Of a stretch of 64,000 bases of DNA, positions 23,501 through 33,514 are shown piece by piece. Source of the stretch: Sipunculus nudus (lineage: Eukaryota; Annelida; Sipuncula; Golfingiida; Sipunculidae); the NCBI GenBank assembly GCA_026874595.1, contig CM049311.1, positions 13,607,676-13,671,675 on the forward strand, read 5' to 3'. The notes beneath the pieces were generated by a model that worked only from the letters and a program-made list of their open reading frames with translations, ran no database searches and was not told the origin of the DNA. A program made the translations under genes and the position numbers. Each line of letters begins with the position of its first letter. Position 1 is the stretch's first letter.

Positions 23501-26500
23501 AAGTCTAATATATTGTTCTGTGTGATAAACTAAGAATCACCATAGTATTGATTCATGAGATCAAATGTCATTTAAGCCCTACTGATCAGGATCATTTTAC
23601 CTTGGGCTAGAGTCTGGACTGGGTGCATCCTCAACCATGGGCGCATTGTCTTTAACATCATCACTGATCTCACAAGCTGATGCATTCACTGTCTCGTGTG
23701 GCAAATCTGGAGTTGGAGGCTTCACCTCAACAACCTCTTTACCTTTCTCTTTGGCAGACTGTGCCTTAGTGCTAGGCCGCTGACCTGCAAATACAAATAA
23801 ATTACATTTATAGAGCCCTCCTTTGGTAGTATGATCACATTATAAAAAGGTGTACAGCCAGGGCTGCTTTGAATATAAATCCTCCAAAATTTAATCACAT
23901 CATTCAAGTTTCATCATGTATTGAAGCAATCAAATGGATCGCATACACTTGATGCCTGGTGCAACGTTTGAATCGAACATTCAGCATTGCTGGGAAGAAA
24001 ATCTAACCAATCTAATAAAGCCATGCAAGCCTGTATGTTTCTGGTGCAGATATTCTTTTTCAGACGACATGTGAACAGTTAATTGTTTGCTTATTGTTTG
24101 TTGGATTTGATTGGGAATTTTATTCTTGGCCGAACACTTGCCAGCTTGTTCATTATTCATGAAATAGACACCAGAGGGGGTCGCTGAATCAAGTTCTAAG
24201 AAAACAAAGCCACCGACTTAGTAGAATGAAGATGGACCCCGCTGGAATACTTCAGAGCAAAGAAAAATTACTTGAGAATTCAGGGGAAGCTGAAATAAAT
24301 ATAACATTATCAATCTTAATTACCCACAAGGCTGTATCTGTATTTCAACTTTCCAACTTTTATATTGGCAAAACTAACATTGCTGCTTTCATAAATAAAC
24401 AGAGTCAACACAGCTATTCACAATATAGGATATCGCTAATACTGATACTCTCGTGTGTGGAGGCAATAAATGATTGCCTGCTTGAAAAACTGCAGGTAAA
24501 CAACAAGTGCCCCCTAGCCTCTAGCCTAACCAGCCCATTCATTCAACACAGCAGTGTGTGCACTGCACTAGTGTTTTTAATTGCCGATTATCCCGATACT
24601 TATTATTTATCTTATTTATCATGCTGTGATAAAACATATTACAGAAACATGAACAGACATCAGAAATTGCTCCATTTGGCACAGTTTGCACTAGAATTAG
24701 ATCTTGAATCAACTGCCGTGTAAGATGATATAAGGGAAACATACACAGGGTCTTTCAGTCATTGATCAACGTCAAATTTTGCAAGTTTCCTTGAATTTGT
24801 CATACATTCTGGTAGCAAATAATTGTAACCTATTATTTATTCAATGATCATATTATTTAATTATAGTACATATCGTATAAGCTAACAAAGTGGGGATTTT
24901 CAATTTTGTCCATGCTAATGAGTGTCCTGCTGAATCACGCTTGCCTGCACAAGCGAGCTTCCAGCCAATCGCTTTTCTCCTCCATCTACACAAGAAGCTG
25001 CATTAGTGATATCCCATACTCACCCATACTCACCTGTGGCTCTCTTTTTGGCTGGGCTTCCCACTAACTCATCATCCAAGTATCGTTTGTTGGGGACATG
25101 TCTACGGGAACTCCGCCTGGTGGCAGGACTAACATTTGTCTCAGAACCCCTTGCAGCCTGTGAGGATGTGGTCTCTGTACAGAAATAAACAAATCATTCT
25201 TTTGCAAAACCTACATGAAGTAAAGAAAAGTTATTGTTTTCCTCCAGGTACACTTGTGGGCAATTATGTAGCTAAAATATATGATGAATAATTCAGGGAC
25301 CTGAATGACACTTTTTTAAAAGTGTGTATTATCTGATAGGTATACATTTATTTAACTAAATTGTTGAAACTTGAAATTAACCTTACAGAGAATACAGACC
25401 TCACAGACATTACTGTAGTTTGGAATTTCACTGCCTTTAACTTGACAAAAACATCAATTTGTGAAAACACTAACAAACTACAGCTGCACCAGCATAATAT
25501 CAATGCATCAAATTGCAGATGCGTTGAATCAAATTCAGTTATTAATCAATTATCAAATCTTGCATCCAATAATCAACTAGCTTCACCTGTGGAAAATCCA
25601 CGGCTCTATCTGATACATATTTTTGTAGGGAGCTGATAGGAACTAAAAGACGCATATTTTAATCCTAAGGCTTTTGCAGGAACTTTTGTCATGAGTTTCA
25701 CTTATGTGATATAAAGATTACTTCTGCTAGAATTCTCCTGGAACACCCTCCCCAAAATATCAACATAGAACAGTGAAACGGTAAAAAATTATTCCAGTTA
25801 TCTCACCAAAAAAATAAATTTTGGAAAGAGACGTGAGGCATATACAGGGTGTACAAATTTTTAAGTGAGAAGTTTTTTTCGATGAACAAACATAGGTCCA
25901 ACAGCTTCATTGCTTGGGAAATATCGTAGATTATATGATTGTATTAAGAAGCATTCTACTGTGAAATTATATGAAAGATGCTTTGTATTATTTGAAGCTC
26001 AGATAACATCGTGAAACACGATATTTATTCAGTGTAGTCAGTTGAGGGTATAGTCTAAGGCATGTTAACAGACATATGCATTATTTGTTTACACATGTAT
26101 ATGTGGTTGAAGTCTCTTGTTGGCGAAACATAGCTGCCAGTGTGAAAAAGATAGGTCCAGTAAAATTGGTTCCAACAGTAATAAATTTTTGGTTTAATTG
26201 CTGTTAATTGTCATGAAATAAGCAGGTCGGATGCAAAATTGACAACTCTCCCAGTTAAAAAGAAAGCAGGTTGAAAAATTTCGATGAAAGCATTTAGCAA
26301 AGAAACCATTTCAGCCTTCAGCTTTCTTTCAGCAAATTAATGCAAAATGTAATGTACAGATTTTGCTGAAAATTTGTACAGGGGAAGAGTAAAACTGCAT
26401 CGGTAATCCATTACATTTTTGTTAATCGGTCTCACCATAATATATTTTTTGCTTAAGTGCCATAATCACAATTCAATAATGGAATAATTATAAGGGGCTA

Positions 26501-27656
26501 TTCCCTTGTCCCTGTGTATATGCAATTCGTATGCAGTTGTTCTGCCACTCGCCTGGTGAACCCGTGTTTCTGAACCATGACAATGTTTTACATTGTGCTT
26601 CCTATTAATTGAGGTTTTTCCTTAATTTCTCAAAGGAACGAAGTCGCAAAGACCTGGTTTTTGGCTTGGTAGGATATCTTGGGGACATTATGCCAAATTT
26701 TGGATTCCTAGGTCTTACGGTTTCAAAACGTGCAACATCTACAGACGAACAGACGGACGGACAATGGACCATGACTTTAGCTCAGATGACTAATAGTCAG
26801 CTGAGCTAAAAATGATGTTTGTGTTGATTTGCAGCCAAGATGTCCTTGTTGAATGTTTGTCCCCCACATGTTGTAAACATGTTGATATAAACAAAAGAAA
26901 CAGCATGTGTGCCATGTGCTGGGTGTTTTCTTGCCTTTTCATAAAAGGTCCAAGGGATAATGTTTAGTTGATAGACATCAGATATTAGAATAGGCCCTTT
27001 ACCAAAGTCACCTATAATCCTACATCAGATGTTAGCACAAAATGGATGAGAAGATTCAAATATCACCAGGTCCATGCAAATGTGCCTAAAGGTACATTAT
27101 AATGTTCATTTAAACTTCATCATGGTGTCTGACAAAATATTTTGTTTATGACTGAATCATGAATTGAATCTAAAGCAATAATCTGTGATATTGAACTGAA
27201 GCCAAGACTGCTTAACAATTTACATGCCCAAGTTTCAAGGAAGGGCACTTAATTTGCCTCAAAATATCTTAATAGAAATTTAGGCTTTGGTTTTGAAGTC
27301 ACTGATAGCATAATACAATTACTGGCTGCTTGCAGTTAAAACACTATAACAGTGTTCACTGCTCTACAGTAAAGTTTACAGCATGACCACTGTCTTGATT
27401 CTAAGAAGGCCCTATCAGCCAGAAAGAATGCCATTGAGATGTTTATTCAATGAGAGTTAATTATAATTTATTTATTCATCTGATTTATTATTTATGATCT
27501 GATTTTACCTGCAGCAGAGGTTGTCTTGCTGGTAGACAGAGCTGTCGGCTGTGGGCTTGTTTTACTGGTGACTGTGCTGGGAGGATACTCATCAGGAACT
27601 GCAGGTGTTGCTGCTTTCTCGCTGCTGAAGCGTCTGCAGCTTCGTAAAGTAGGCAT
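14452..27656 (-). CDS. C2H2 zinc-finger protein, ten fingers, about 1101 aa, eight coding exons
   Basis: Exons join in phase: 27656-27509, 25174-25034, 23784-23601, 19877-18572, 18048-17913, 17060-16888, 16060-14990, 14598-14452. They sum to 3306 bases (1101 codons plus stop), and every intron has GT-AG ends. Residues 1-590 are low-complexity: Ser/Thr/Pro-rich, then acidic, with basic RRSSRRH and KKR patches that could serve nuclear import. C2H2 fingers start near residue 615. Seven lie in near-continuous order to about 817, then three more lie at about 880-974. The C-terminal 48 residues contain GDYVEINGEMYQVEI. The fingers imply nucleic-acid binding in the nucleus; the target is unknown. 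Finger spacing faintly recalls REST-type proteins, but I do not assign orthology. It runs divergently from parkin. Confidence 0.82.
14990..16060 (-). CDS. Zinc-finger gene, coding exon 7 (fingers 4-10)
   Basis: 1071 bases, exactly 357 codons, phase 0 at both ends, acceptor TTTTCAG, donor GTAAGC. Fingers 4-7 are in series (CPYC, CKQC, CERC, CAFC). After a spacer of about 60 residues come fingers 8-10 (CTHC, CILC, CMLC). A Ser/Pro/Val-rich tail follows. Confidence 0.9.
16471..16825 (-). repeat. tRNA-derived SINE-like repeat, copy 2
   Basis: On the minus strand, bases 16825 to about 16745 resemble a tRNA gene. There is an A-box-like TGGTCTAGAGATAGAG and a B-box-like GAGTTTGAATCTCA with plausible spacing. 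The body to 16471 matches the repeat at 7605-7810. It lies in the intron before coding exon 7 of the zinc-finger gene. Ends and tail were not resolved. Confidence 0.5.
16888..17060 (-). CDS. Zinc-finger gene, coding exon 6 (fingers 2-3)
   Basis: 173 bases, acceptor CTACAG, donor GTAACA, phase 1 in and phase 0 out. Encodes finger 2 (CPNC...HMLVH) and finger 3 (CMLC...HIKYKH). Confidence 0.88.
17061..17912 (-). other. Intron of the zinc-finger gene
   Basis: GT-AG intron between coding exons 5 and 6. AT-rich; no repeat or gene that I can support inside it. Confidence 0.6.
17913..18048 (-). CDS. Zinc-finger gene, coding exon 5 (finger 1)
   Basis: 136 bases, phase 0 in, phase 1 out, donor GTAACC. 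Encodes finger 1: CSHC...HIRKH at about residues 615-636. Confidence 0.85.
18572..19877 (-). CDS. Zinc-finger gene, coding exon 4 (large, acidic)
   Basis: 1306 bases, acceptor TTTCAG, donor GTATGT, phase 2 in and phase 0 out. It encodes residues 158-593: a short hydrophobic/basic segment (KNKRVVMKLIQQGNKV...) that may be a small folded or interaction region, then about 300 residues rich in Ser, Glu, Asp, Gln and Gly. This is typical of a disordered linker or activation region. Confidence 0.85.
19878..20885 (-). other. Part of the large intron before coding exon 4
   Basis: AT-rich intron sequence between the acceptor of exon 4 and copy A of the 2.4-kb repeat; nothing further recognised. Confidence 0.5.
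20886..23311 (-). mobile_element. 2.4-kb non-autonomous Helentron/Helitron2-like element, copy A
   Basis: In minus orientation the 5' end is TTTTTAGCTCAGCTGACTT, an imperfect hairpin. The 3' end has GCAGCTGAGC, then the palindrome GACCCATGGGTC, then ACTTGTT. The 5' terminal GCTCAGCTGA is repeated inverted just inside the 3' hairpin. That asymmetric terminal repeat fits Helitron2/Helentron elements. Nearly identical to copy B at 45214-47636, which is inverted relative to it. Inside are at least four units of about 140-146 bp with TGACCTTGACCTTTGACC and, near the 5' end, GGCCGGCCGGACGG. No protein is encoded. The class assignment is inference from end structure; the repeat itself is certain. 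Confidence 0.7.
23601..23784 (-). CDS. Zinc-finger gene, coding exon 3
   Basis: 184 bases, entered in phase 1 and left in phase 2, acceptor TTTGCAG, donor GTAAAA. Encodes a Lys/Glu then acidic Pro/Ser stretch with no domain that I recognise. Confidence 0.75.
24226..24723 (+). other. 165-codon open frame in an intron, antisense to the zinc-finger gene
   Basis: The longest plus-strand frame in this stretch that repeats do not explain. Starts MKMDPAGILQSKEK, with some hydrophobic stretches and no domain that I recognise. No TATA, splice or poly(A) context stands out. It may be chance in AT-rich DNA or a captured fragment. Confidence 0.12.
25034..25174 (-). CDS. Zinc-finger gene, coding exon 2
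   Basis: 141 bases, phase 1 at both ends, acceptor CTGTACAG, donor GTGAGT. Encodes a basic patch (ATRRSSRRHVPNKRY) and then KKRAT, plausible nuclear-localisation sequence. Confidence 0.75.
25175..26599 (-). other. Intron sequence between coding exons 1 and 2 (part)
   Basis: AT-rich intron DNA; no supported gene or named repeat. Confidence 0.5.
26600..26812 (-). mobile_element. 5'-end fragment of AGCTCAGCTGA-type repeat
   Basis: Ends, in minus orientation, with the hairpin CTCAGATGAC...GTCAGCTGAGC and an A run, preceded by AGACGGACGGACA. Only the 5' few hundred bases are present. Confidence 0.6.
27509..27656 (-). CDS. Zinc-finger gene, first coding exon
   Basis: Acceptor TTTCAG precedes base 27675 and the ATG is at 27656-27654 (reads MPTLRSCRRFSS). 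The donor GTAAAA follows 27509, phase 1. If the leader exon ending at 28837 is joined, the frame upstream of this ATG meets an in-frame TAA without another ATG, which supports this start. The encoded stretch is Ser/Thr/Pro-rich. Confidence 0.65.
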
Positions 27657-27868
27657 GCTGCTGGTATGATGCTCACTGAAATAACAATACAACGTCGTAA
27701 TTCTGTATTCATTGATGGGTTCACATGCTCATTTGTTCTGTGCCTGTTCCACTGTTTTAAACACTCGTTTACAGGAGTATCAAAACAGTTTCAAGGCAAT
27801 ATTTTGGCAGGTACAGATTTATTTTAAAAGGAAAAAAATATTTTACCTGTTAACTCAACATGCTTTAC

Positions 27869-27889
27869 AGGTGATGGGGCCCCTTTAAG
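27869..27889 (-). mobile_element. End of TTAA-flanked AAAGGGGCC-type short element
   Basis: Reads GGTGATGGGGCCCCTTTAA, the inverse of the end seen at 37468-37490, and closes on TTAA. The partner end is not clear; a poly-G run near 27989-28000 lies just downstream. Confidence 0.35.
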
Positions 27890-28836
27890 AAAAGCTTGCA
27901 GCTGCTGAAAAAGGGTTAGGACCCCCTGGAACCTCCCCCTGAATCCAGTCAATCCACTTCTGGGTATGTGTATATCAGAATTACAGAGGGGGGGGGGGGG
28001 TGTGGTTAGGGGATTTTCCAAAATTCTTGAGCTATGAGACAAAAAAAAACTGAGCTGTCAAGAGTTTGGAATATATTTTACATACCAAAACCTTTGCAAT
28101 TTTCACTGACATGGGCATATGAAAGTGGTTATTATGACAAATTTTGCAGACCTAGATATATGCAGGACTCTTGTCACTTGTCACAAGGAGGCATGGCACA
28201 AGGACCAAGAGAAGGCAAGGCACTTAACTGTCCATTGAATAAAATATATCTCCATAGAAAATTAAAAGGAACATTTAAATATTAAAATTAAAATAAAACT
28301 GCAAAAATTAAATTTAAGTGAACTTTTATTTTGGCAAACTGTGTAGCATTTGCAAGATAAAAAAGTGAATTAATTGACCCCTTCATTTGGTTTTATCGAT
28401 TTTCATTATATTTCTATTTAAATTCTGTTAACAGGCTTGTCAAGATTTTGTGGGGGGTTTTTTTTTAATCAATAAATGATGGACCTTGGATTTGGTGACA
28501 GTCTGCCTATGCAATTGGAAAACATTTAAGTCCTTGGCACAATAGCCCATAATATTTAGTATTTTATAATATATACACAGGAGCCTACTTCCATATGTGA
28601 TATAATTATGGGATATGGGTCTGTTGCCAGCTACTACTGTTTAAGATACAACACAATAATGATTTATTCCATCCAGGCTTTGGCCAAGTTTGGGTCACGT
28701 TTTATAATGCAAAACACTTGTACGGCCTGATTTAAACAAGATACGCGCAGTCAAGAGCCAGTGAACGCCAGCAGTTCGTCTGCCAGGTGCCACACAAAGT
28801 CCCCCTGTCTGCGCGCCACTTTGTACACAGACTCAC

Positions 28837-28990
28837 CCAGCAAATACACAGATTTACTCCCTCCTTCGCTGAAGATGATTGAACAAAAATGGCGATCTCT
28901 ACCTCCATTTTACGATTGATGCGATCACCACGGAAACTCCCGATCGTACCCGAAGCCGATAACAACGGCGCCCCCGTGTGTCCGTATTTT
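28837..28990 (-). promoter_or_regulatory. Probable leader exon/promoter region of the zinc-finger gene
   Basis: Local CpG content rises above the AT-rich surroundings. A good donor (GTGAGT) follows base 28837 on the minus strand, compatible with splicing to 27675. ATG at 28908 in strong context (A at -3, G at +4) opens 24 codons. Splicing to 27675 would place a TGA exactly at the junction, making a short upstream frame that ends 16 bases before the main ATG. The transcription start was not located. Inference from splice signals and composition only. Confidence 0.35.
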
Positions 28991-29164
28991 ACTGATACTT
29001 TTCTCTTGAAGTACATTATCGAAATAAATTCCAAACTGAAAATTTTCTGATAATTTTAATAAATGTAAATTTTTATAACAACAACATACTAAAAAATTAT
29101 TGTTAAATGCTCTTGAAGAAAAACTGTTGTTTGTTGATATTCCTTTGAGTAACAGAGACTTCAC

Positions 29165-30643
29165 GGTTTTTACTAAAACACGTGCACGCAGATTCACACA
29201 ATTTACAAACTGCTAAAACGCGTGCGGCTCTGCGTACGGACAGTATATGAATAAATCTGTCGGAAAAACAAGTTACATCTTGAATAATATAACGCCCCGA
29301 TAGGCTAGTGATAGTTTAATTGGTCATTTGTTATTTTTTTCAAATTTTCAGATTCAACTAAGTCTCGTTTCCTCTTAAAATACATCTTATATGCTCCTAC
29401 ACACACACACACACACACAAACGTACAAAAAAGACCATGTGTTAAATAAAATTAAATTAGTCAAGTAAAAAACACAAGATTGGGCTTATATATTTCATAC
29501 AGTGCAAAAAAATATAAAATTAAATTATATTAAATTAAAATAGTATATAATAATATATAATAATATATAATATAAAATAATATTAAATAATTAATTTATT
29601 TATAAACGAATTAAGCCCAGTTAAAGTAAATAGCAAATGTGGCGAATCAGTCATGCTGCAGAAAAACAAATAGGTTACTCGAAATACGCTATGCTGGAGG
29701 CGTCCGTCTAGCACACTCGAACGCCTTACTCCCCACGTGTATCCAGGCACATCATCGTATTAGACAAGTATCGTTTAATTTGATATATTATATTATTGTT
29801 ATATATCTATCTTGAGTCAGTGTTTATTCAATATACATGTAATAATAACATTAAAAAAAGAAAACATAAACACGCACTCGTGCAAGCTGGTTTCTATAAA
29901 GTTAACTAACATAATTTCTTACCGTACCATTTGATTTCATGCGTAATGATATTTATTGTAAATAGTTGTACAAAAATGTGATGATACTTTCTGTGTTGGT
30001 GGAAAAACTACTCTTGTGGTTATATAGAAAAAACTGAGATCGACAAATTAATAATAATAAGAAGAAATAATTTATTTTGTAATAAGCTACATTATAAAAA
30101 ATTGTTCTAGTGTGCAATCACTATCTATATTTCTTTTAAGAACAAGCAACAAATATAAAACAAAATTGGTTTTAAATGCTAGGAAGTAGACAGAGACAGG
30201 GTATAAAATGAAATAAACTGTGTTACTGATATTTATTTATTACCGGTATTTCTCTGTTGTAAGCTACATATTTGTTGCGTTGAATCTATATTCTATATAT
30301 GTGACAACCTGAATTGATAATATATTTTGGATTTATATTATTATTATTATACTTTTATTTAATTACACTTTTAAATAACTACCGGCCACTGTAGATGATG
30401 AATAGATCAAAATTTGAAAATAAAATGAATTTGTCCTTACACCCATAATGACATTTTATATTATGTCTGACACTATTAGAGTTTAATCATATACAAGTTT
30501 TAAGCTGATATTTGCAAGATTTATTTTCATTTATTCACCGTCCGCACGCAGGGCCGCGCGTCAGTCTGTTTGCGTTGTTGTATGTTTGTAAATACATGTA
30601 GTAAAAATCTGCTTGCATACGTGCACGCGTTTTAGTAACGACC
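29165..30643. mobile_element. 1.5-kb AT-rich element with long imperfect terminal inverted repeats
   Basis: The left end (GGTTTTTACTAAAACACG TGCACG) and the inverse of the right end (GGTCGTTACTAAAACGCG TGCACG) match. The similarity continues about 100 bases inward, including a CGCACGCAG-like GC-rich block and AGATTTATT. The interior is strongly AT-rich with TAATATATAA repeats and no frame. It fits a non-autonomous DNA transposon or foldback element just upstream of the zinc-finger leader. No target duplication identified. Confidence 0.5.
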
Positions 30644-30986
30644 GCCTTTGGGCGTCAAAGACCTGTCATGACTTCTGGAGTTGAGCTTAATTGAGTCTGG
30701 AGGGCAGAATTGATTCATTTACAAATTATCAGTAAGTAAAGTAATGACACACTCAGATCGATATGGTAAAATGACTGCCATAAGCTTTTATATCAACTAT
30801 GTCGTTAGACAATATCAGGGATACGTTCTGAATATGAAAAAAAATTAAACTTATCCTCCCAGTTCAGTGATCTGGTGATGCCATACAGCTGCTGATACAA
30901 TGATAGTGATAATGATCAGGGGAGATGGGATCAGAAACAGCAGTGCAGTATCACATCACAAATATCACAATGTCAGTGAGATTGAC

Positions 30987-31878
30987 TTAAGGGGCGTTCA
31001 CACCTATCCTTTTTTTCCTTCCGCAACCGCTTCCGTCATCCGTCTTCCGCCATCCATAATTGTCTCTGTTCACACCTATCTGCACTTTTTCCGTCCGCAC
31101 CAGCACTCATCACCTTTATTTTATATTAAATACACTAGTATCTTTCACGTATGTTAATATATATATATATATATCATTTTATTCGAATCTAATCTAATAA
31201 CAAATAATGTATTACCATGAACCCTCTTAAACTTGAATTTGACCAAACTCGTGTAATTGAGGTTTAGAACTGTGATTCATTCTGAATCCCCCGTTTCCAC
31301 AAGGGTGCTTAAATTATTCTCCATACATTATGTTTAAATTATATTTATATATATATATATACTTTATATATTGGGTTATATTTTTTTTTTCGTGGGCTTA
31401 CTATTAACTTTATTTTAAATCCATTGACTTATCAGTCTTTATTCCAAATTACCCAGCCCCTGCTATTTTGGTGATTCATATACATGATTTTACTTATAAA
31501 ATTCCTTTAATTATATCAATTAATAATTAAAGCTTTCCCGAGTTTGAGAGTGAGGCATTGAATGCTCCCGCGCAGGTTCCAACTTTTCAAAGTGAAAATC
31601 AACCACTTTTGTCATTTTCTATCAAGGGGAAGACACAAGGACATTCCAGAATATCCCCTATTATATTATGTCATAGTATGGATTCCCGTCCGCACCCGTC
31701 GTCCACTTCCGCCGTGAATCGGTCCCAGACTGAATTGTGCGGACGATGTGACGGGTGCGGGTGTGGAAGCGGATAGGTGTGAATGCCCTATGTAATTTTA
31801 ACTGACTGGAATATGAAGGACGACAGAAGTGGGTGCGGGTGCCGAAGGAAAGAACAGATAGGTGTGAACCCCCCTTAA
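30987..31878. mobile_element. piggyBac-like non-autonomous element with TTAA target duplication
   Basis: TTAA at 30987-30990 and again at 31875-31878 bound an 892-bp segment. Inside, terminal inverted repeats of more than 30 bp read GGGGCGTTCACACCTATC at the left and the inverse GATAGGTGTGAACCCCCC at the right. A second inverted pair (TTCACACCTATCTGCAC against GCGGATAGGTGTGAA) lies inside each end. A central region rich in AT includes a TA run. No transposase frame. TTAA duplication is the piggyBac signature; the superfamily is inference. Confidence 0.65.
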
Positions 31879-32604
31879 GAACAGTTTTAAGCTCAACTGA
31901 TTTTACGTCCTTTGAGCTATAGTGATAATTCTTTGTCTGTTGTCATTTTGTTGTCCATAGCAGACGGCGATTTTTTATCAGTGCCTGTGTAAACATCAAT
32001 CACATCATGATACATATATTCATTCATTAATAAGCGTGCAATTTCAGTTGATCGTCCTACCAGGGTTGCCCGTATATTTTGGCTCGGGCCTGTATAATAT
32101 AAAGGTGCAAGCCCTGGCCTGTAAAAGTCTGCCTTCATGTGCTAGAATAATAGCCTGCCATAACATTCTTAAACTCCTTTGGTCTCCAAGTGGAAGATGT
32201 TCTTAATTTCCATAATGAAAGGTATTACCAGATGTAGCCGATAGTTTGATTTGGGCCTTTAAAATTAGTCTGATTGTGGAATGCCCGATACAAAGAAAAC
32301 TGCCTGCAAACCGCTCCCAAATTTCATCACTTGGGTGAAACAGCCTGGGGGCATCAACCTGTGATCAATGAAATCTGATATATTAATATGCACAAATATT
32401 TATGAAAAACAGGCGAATCGCAGGAAAAAAAAATTGAGCAAATGGAAATCATTCTCATTCGATTACAAATAAAGCGCAAGCTCAACATTGTCGCATTATA
32501 ATGCTCAACAATAATTGTACTGACAACTGGCCGATGTTGGCAATAAAGCCGCATAGAAACCATGTGACACATTGATTTGCATAAATAAGTGCCTTGTGCG
32601 TAGG
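31879..32604. other. Gene-free stretch
   Basis: No gene or repeat that I can support. Confidence 0.5.
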
Positions 32605-32860
32605 TTCTTGTGATTGGCAGAGCAATGACGTGTCATAGATAGAGAGCCAATAAGAGGTTTGCCATCAAACATCCACCCCATGTGATTTCATTCATGACAA
32701 TTAAGGCAGGAAAATAGTCACTGACATCGCGTCGCTTACGGTGGTTATTAATATTTTTGGCTAAGATCACGGAGGCACCGTGCGTATATAAAACAAATGA
32801 CGCAGGGCTATTTAATGGAACCTGCAACTGACAATGTCTAGTGCACATCTCCACAAATCA
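32605..32860 (+). promoter_or_regulatory. Promoter-like block (CCAAT, TATA)
   Basis: Plus strand: ATTGGC near 32613, GCCAAT near 32647, then GTATATAAAAC at about 32783-32793, and an ATG about 50 bases further on opening a 23-codon frame (MSSAHLHKSDVCYCKNC...). CpG content is higher than in the flanks. It could be an upstream promoter for parkin, whose coding exon opens 3.4 kb downstream with a spliced leader, or for a small unknown transcript. Sequence signals only. Confidence 0.25.
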
Positions 32861-33514
32861 GATGTTTGTTATTGCAAGAATTGCGTGATTTCTTCAGTTC
32901 TGTAACAATCATGACAGGGTATTAGGAGCAGGTCAGATTCTGACAAGATGTCTCTATACCATCTACAACTGATCAGGACACGCATAAAATTAAAAGCAAC
33001 TTTGTATATACTGACTATTTTTGGTAGTTGTTTTTTTACTGCCTTTTTTACTTAAATTTCCTCCATTTTTTTATTGCCTTTAAAATAAACCCAATTAATT
33101 CTTTGACAATAGGCTGGTATTCCCGATCGGAAATTCAATGAAAAATACAGCATTCCCTCCGCGAATGTTGCCTTCCACGGGAATGCGGAAATGCATAAAT
33201 TGAGGCATGAGTAAGAGTTTCTACAATATTTTTCTTGTCCTAAGCTGCTTTATTCTGTAAGGTACCAGATAGAAGACCCCTTAGAATTGTATAAGTGACT
33301 TTTTAGGCTGTGTTAACACACAATAAATACCTTTTAGATGCCTTTGGATATTTTATGAAACTTCTGAAAGGTTGTAGCACCAATGTAAGGCTCGAGCTCG
33401 ATTGCACTTTACATCCATAATTTTACCATGAGCCCTAATGTTTACATAGAGAAGAAGTTGCAATGATTATTTGTTAGGGGTGTGTGCAGCATACCAGTCG
33501 ATCAACATCCACTC

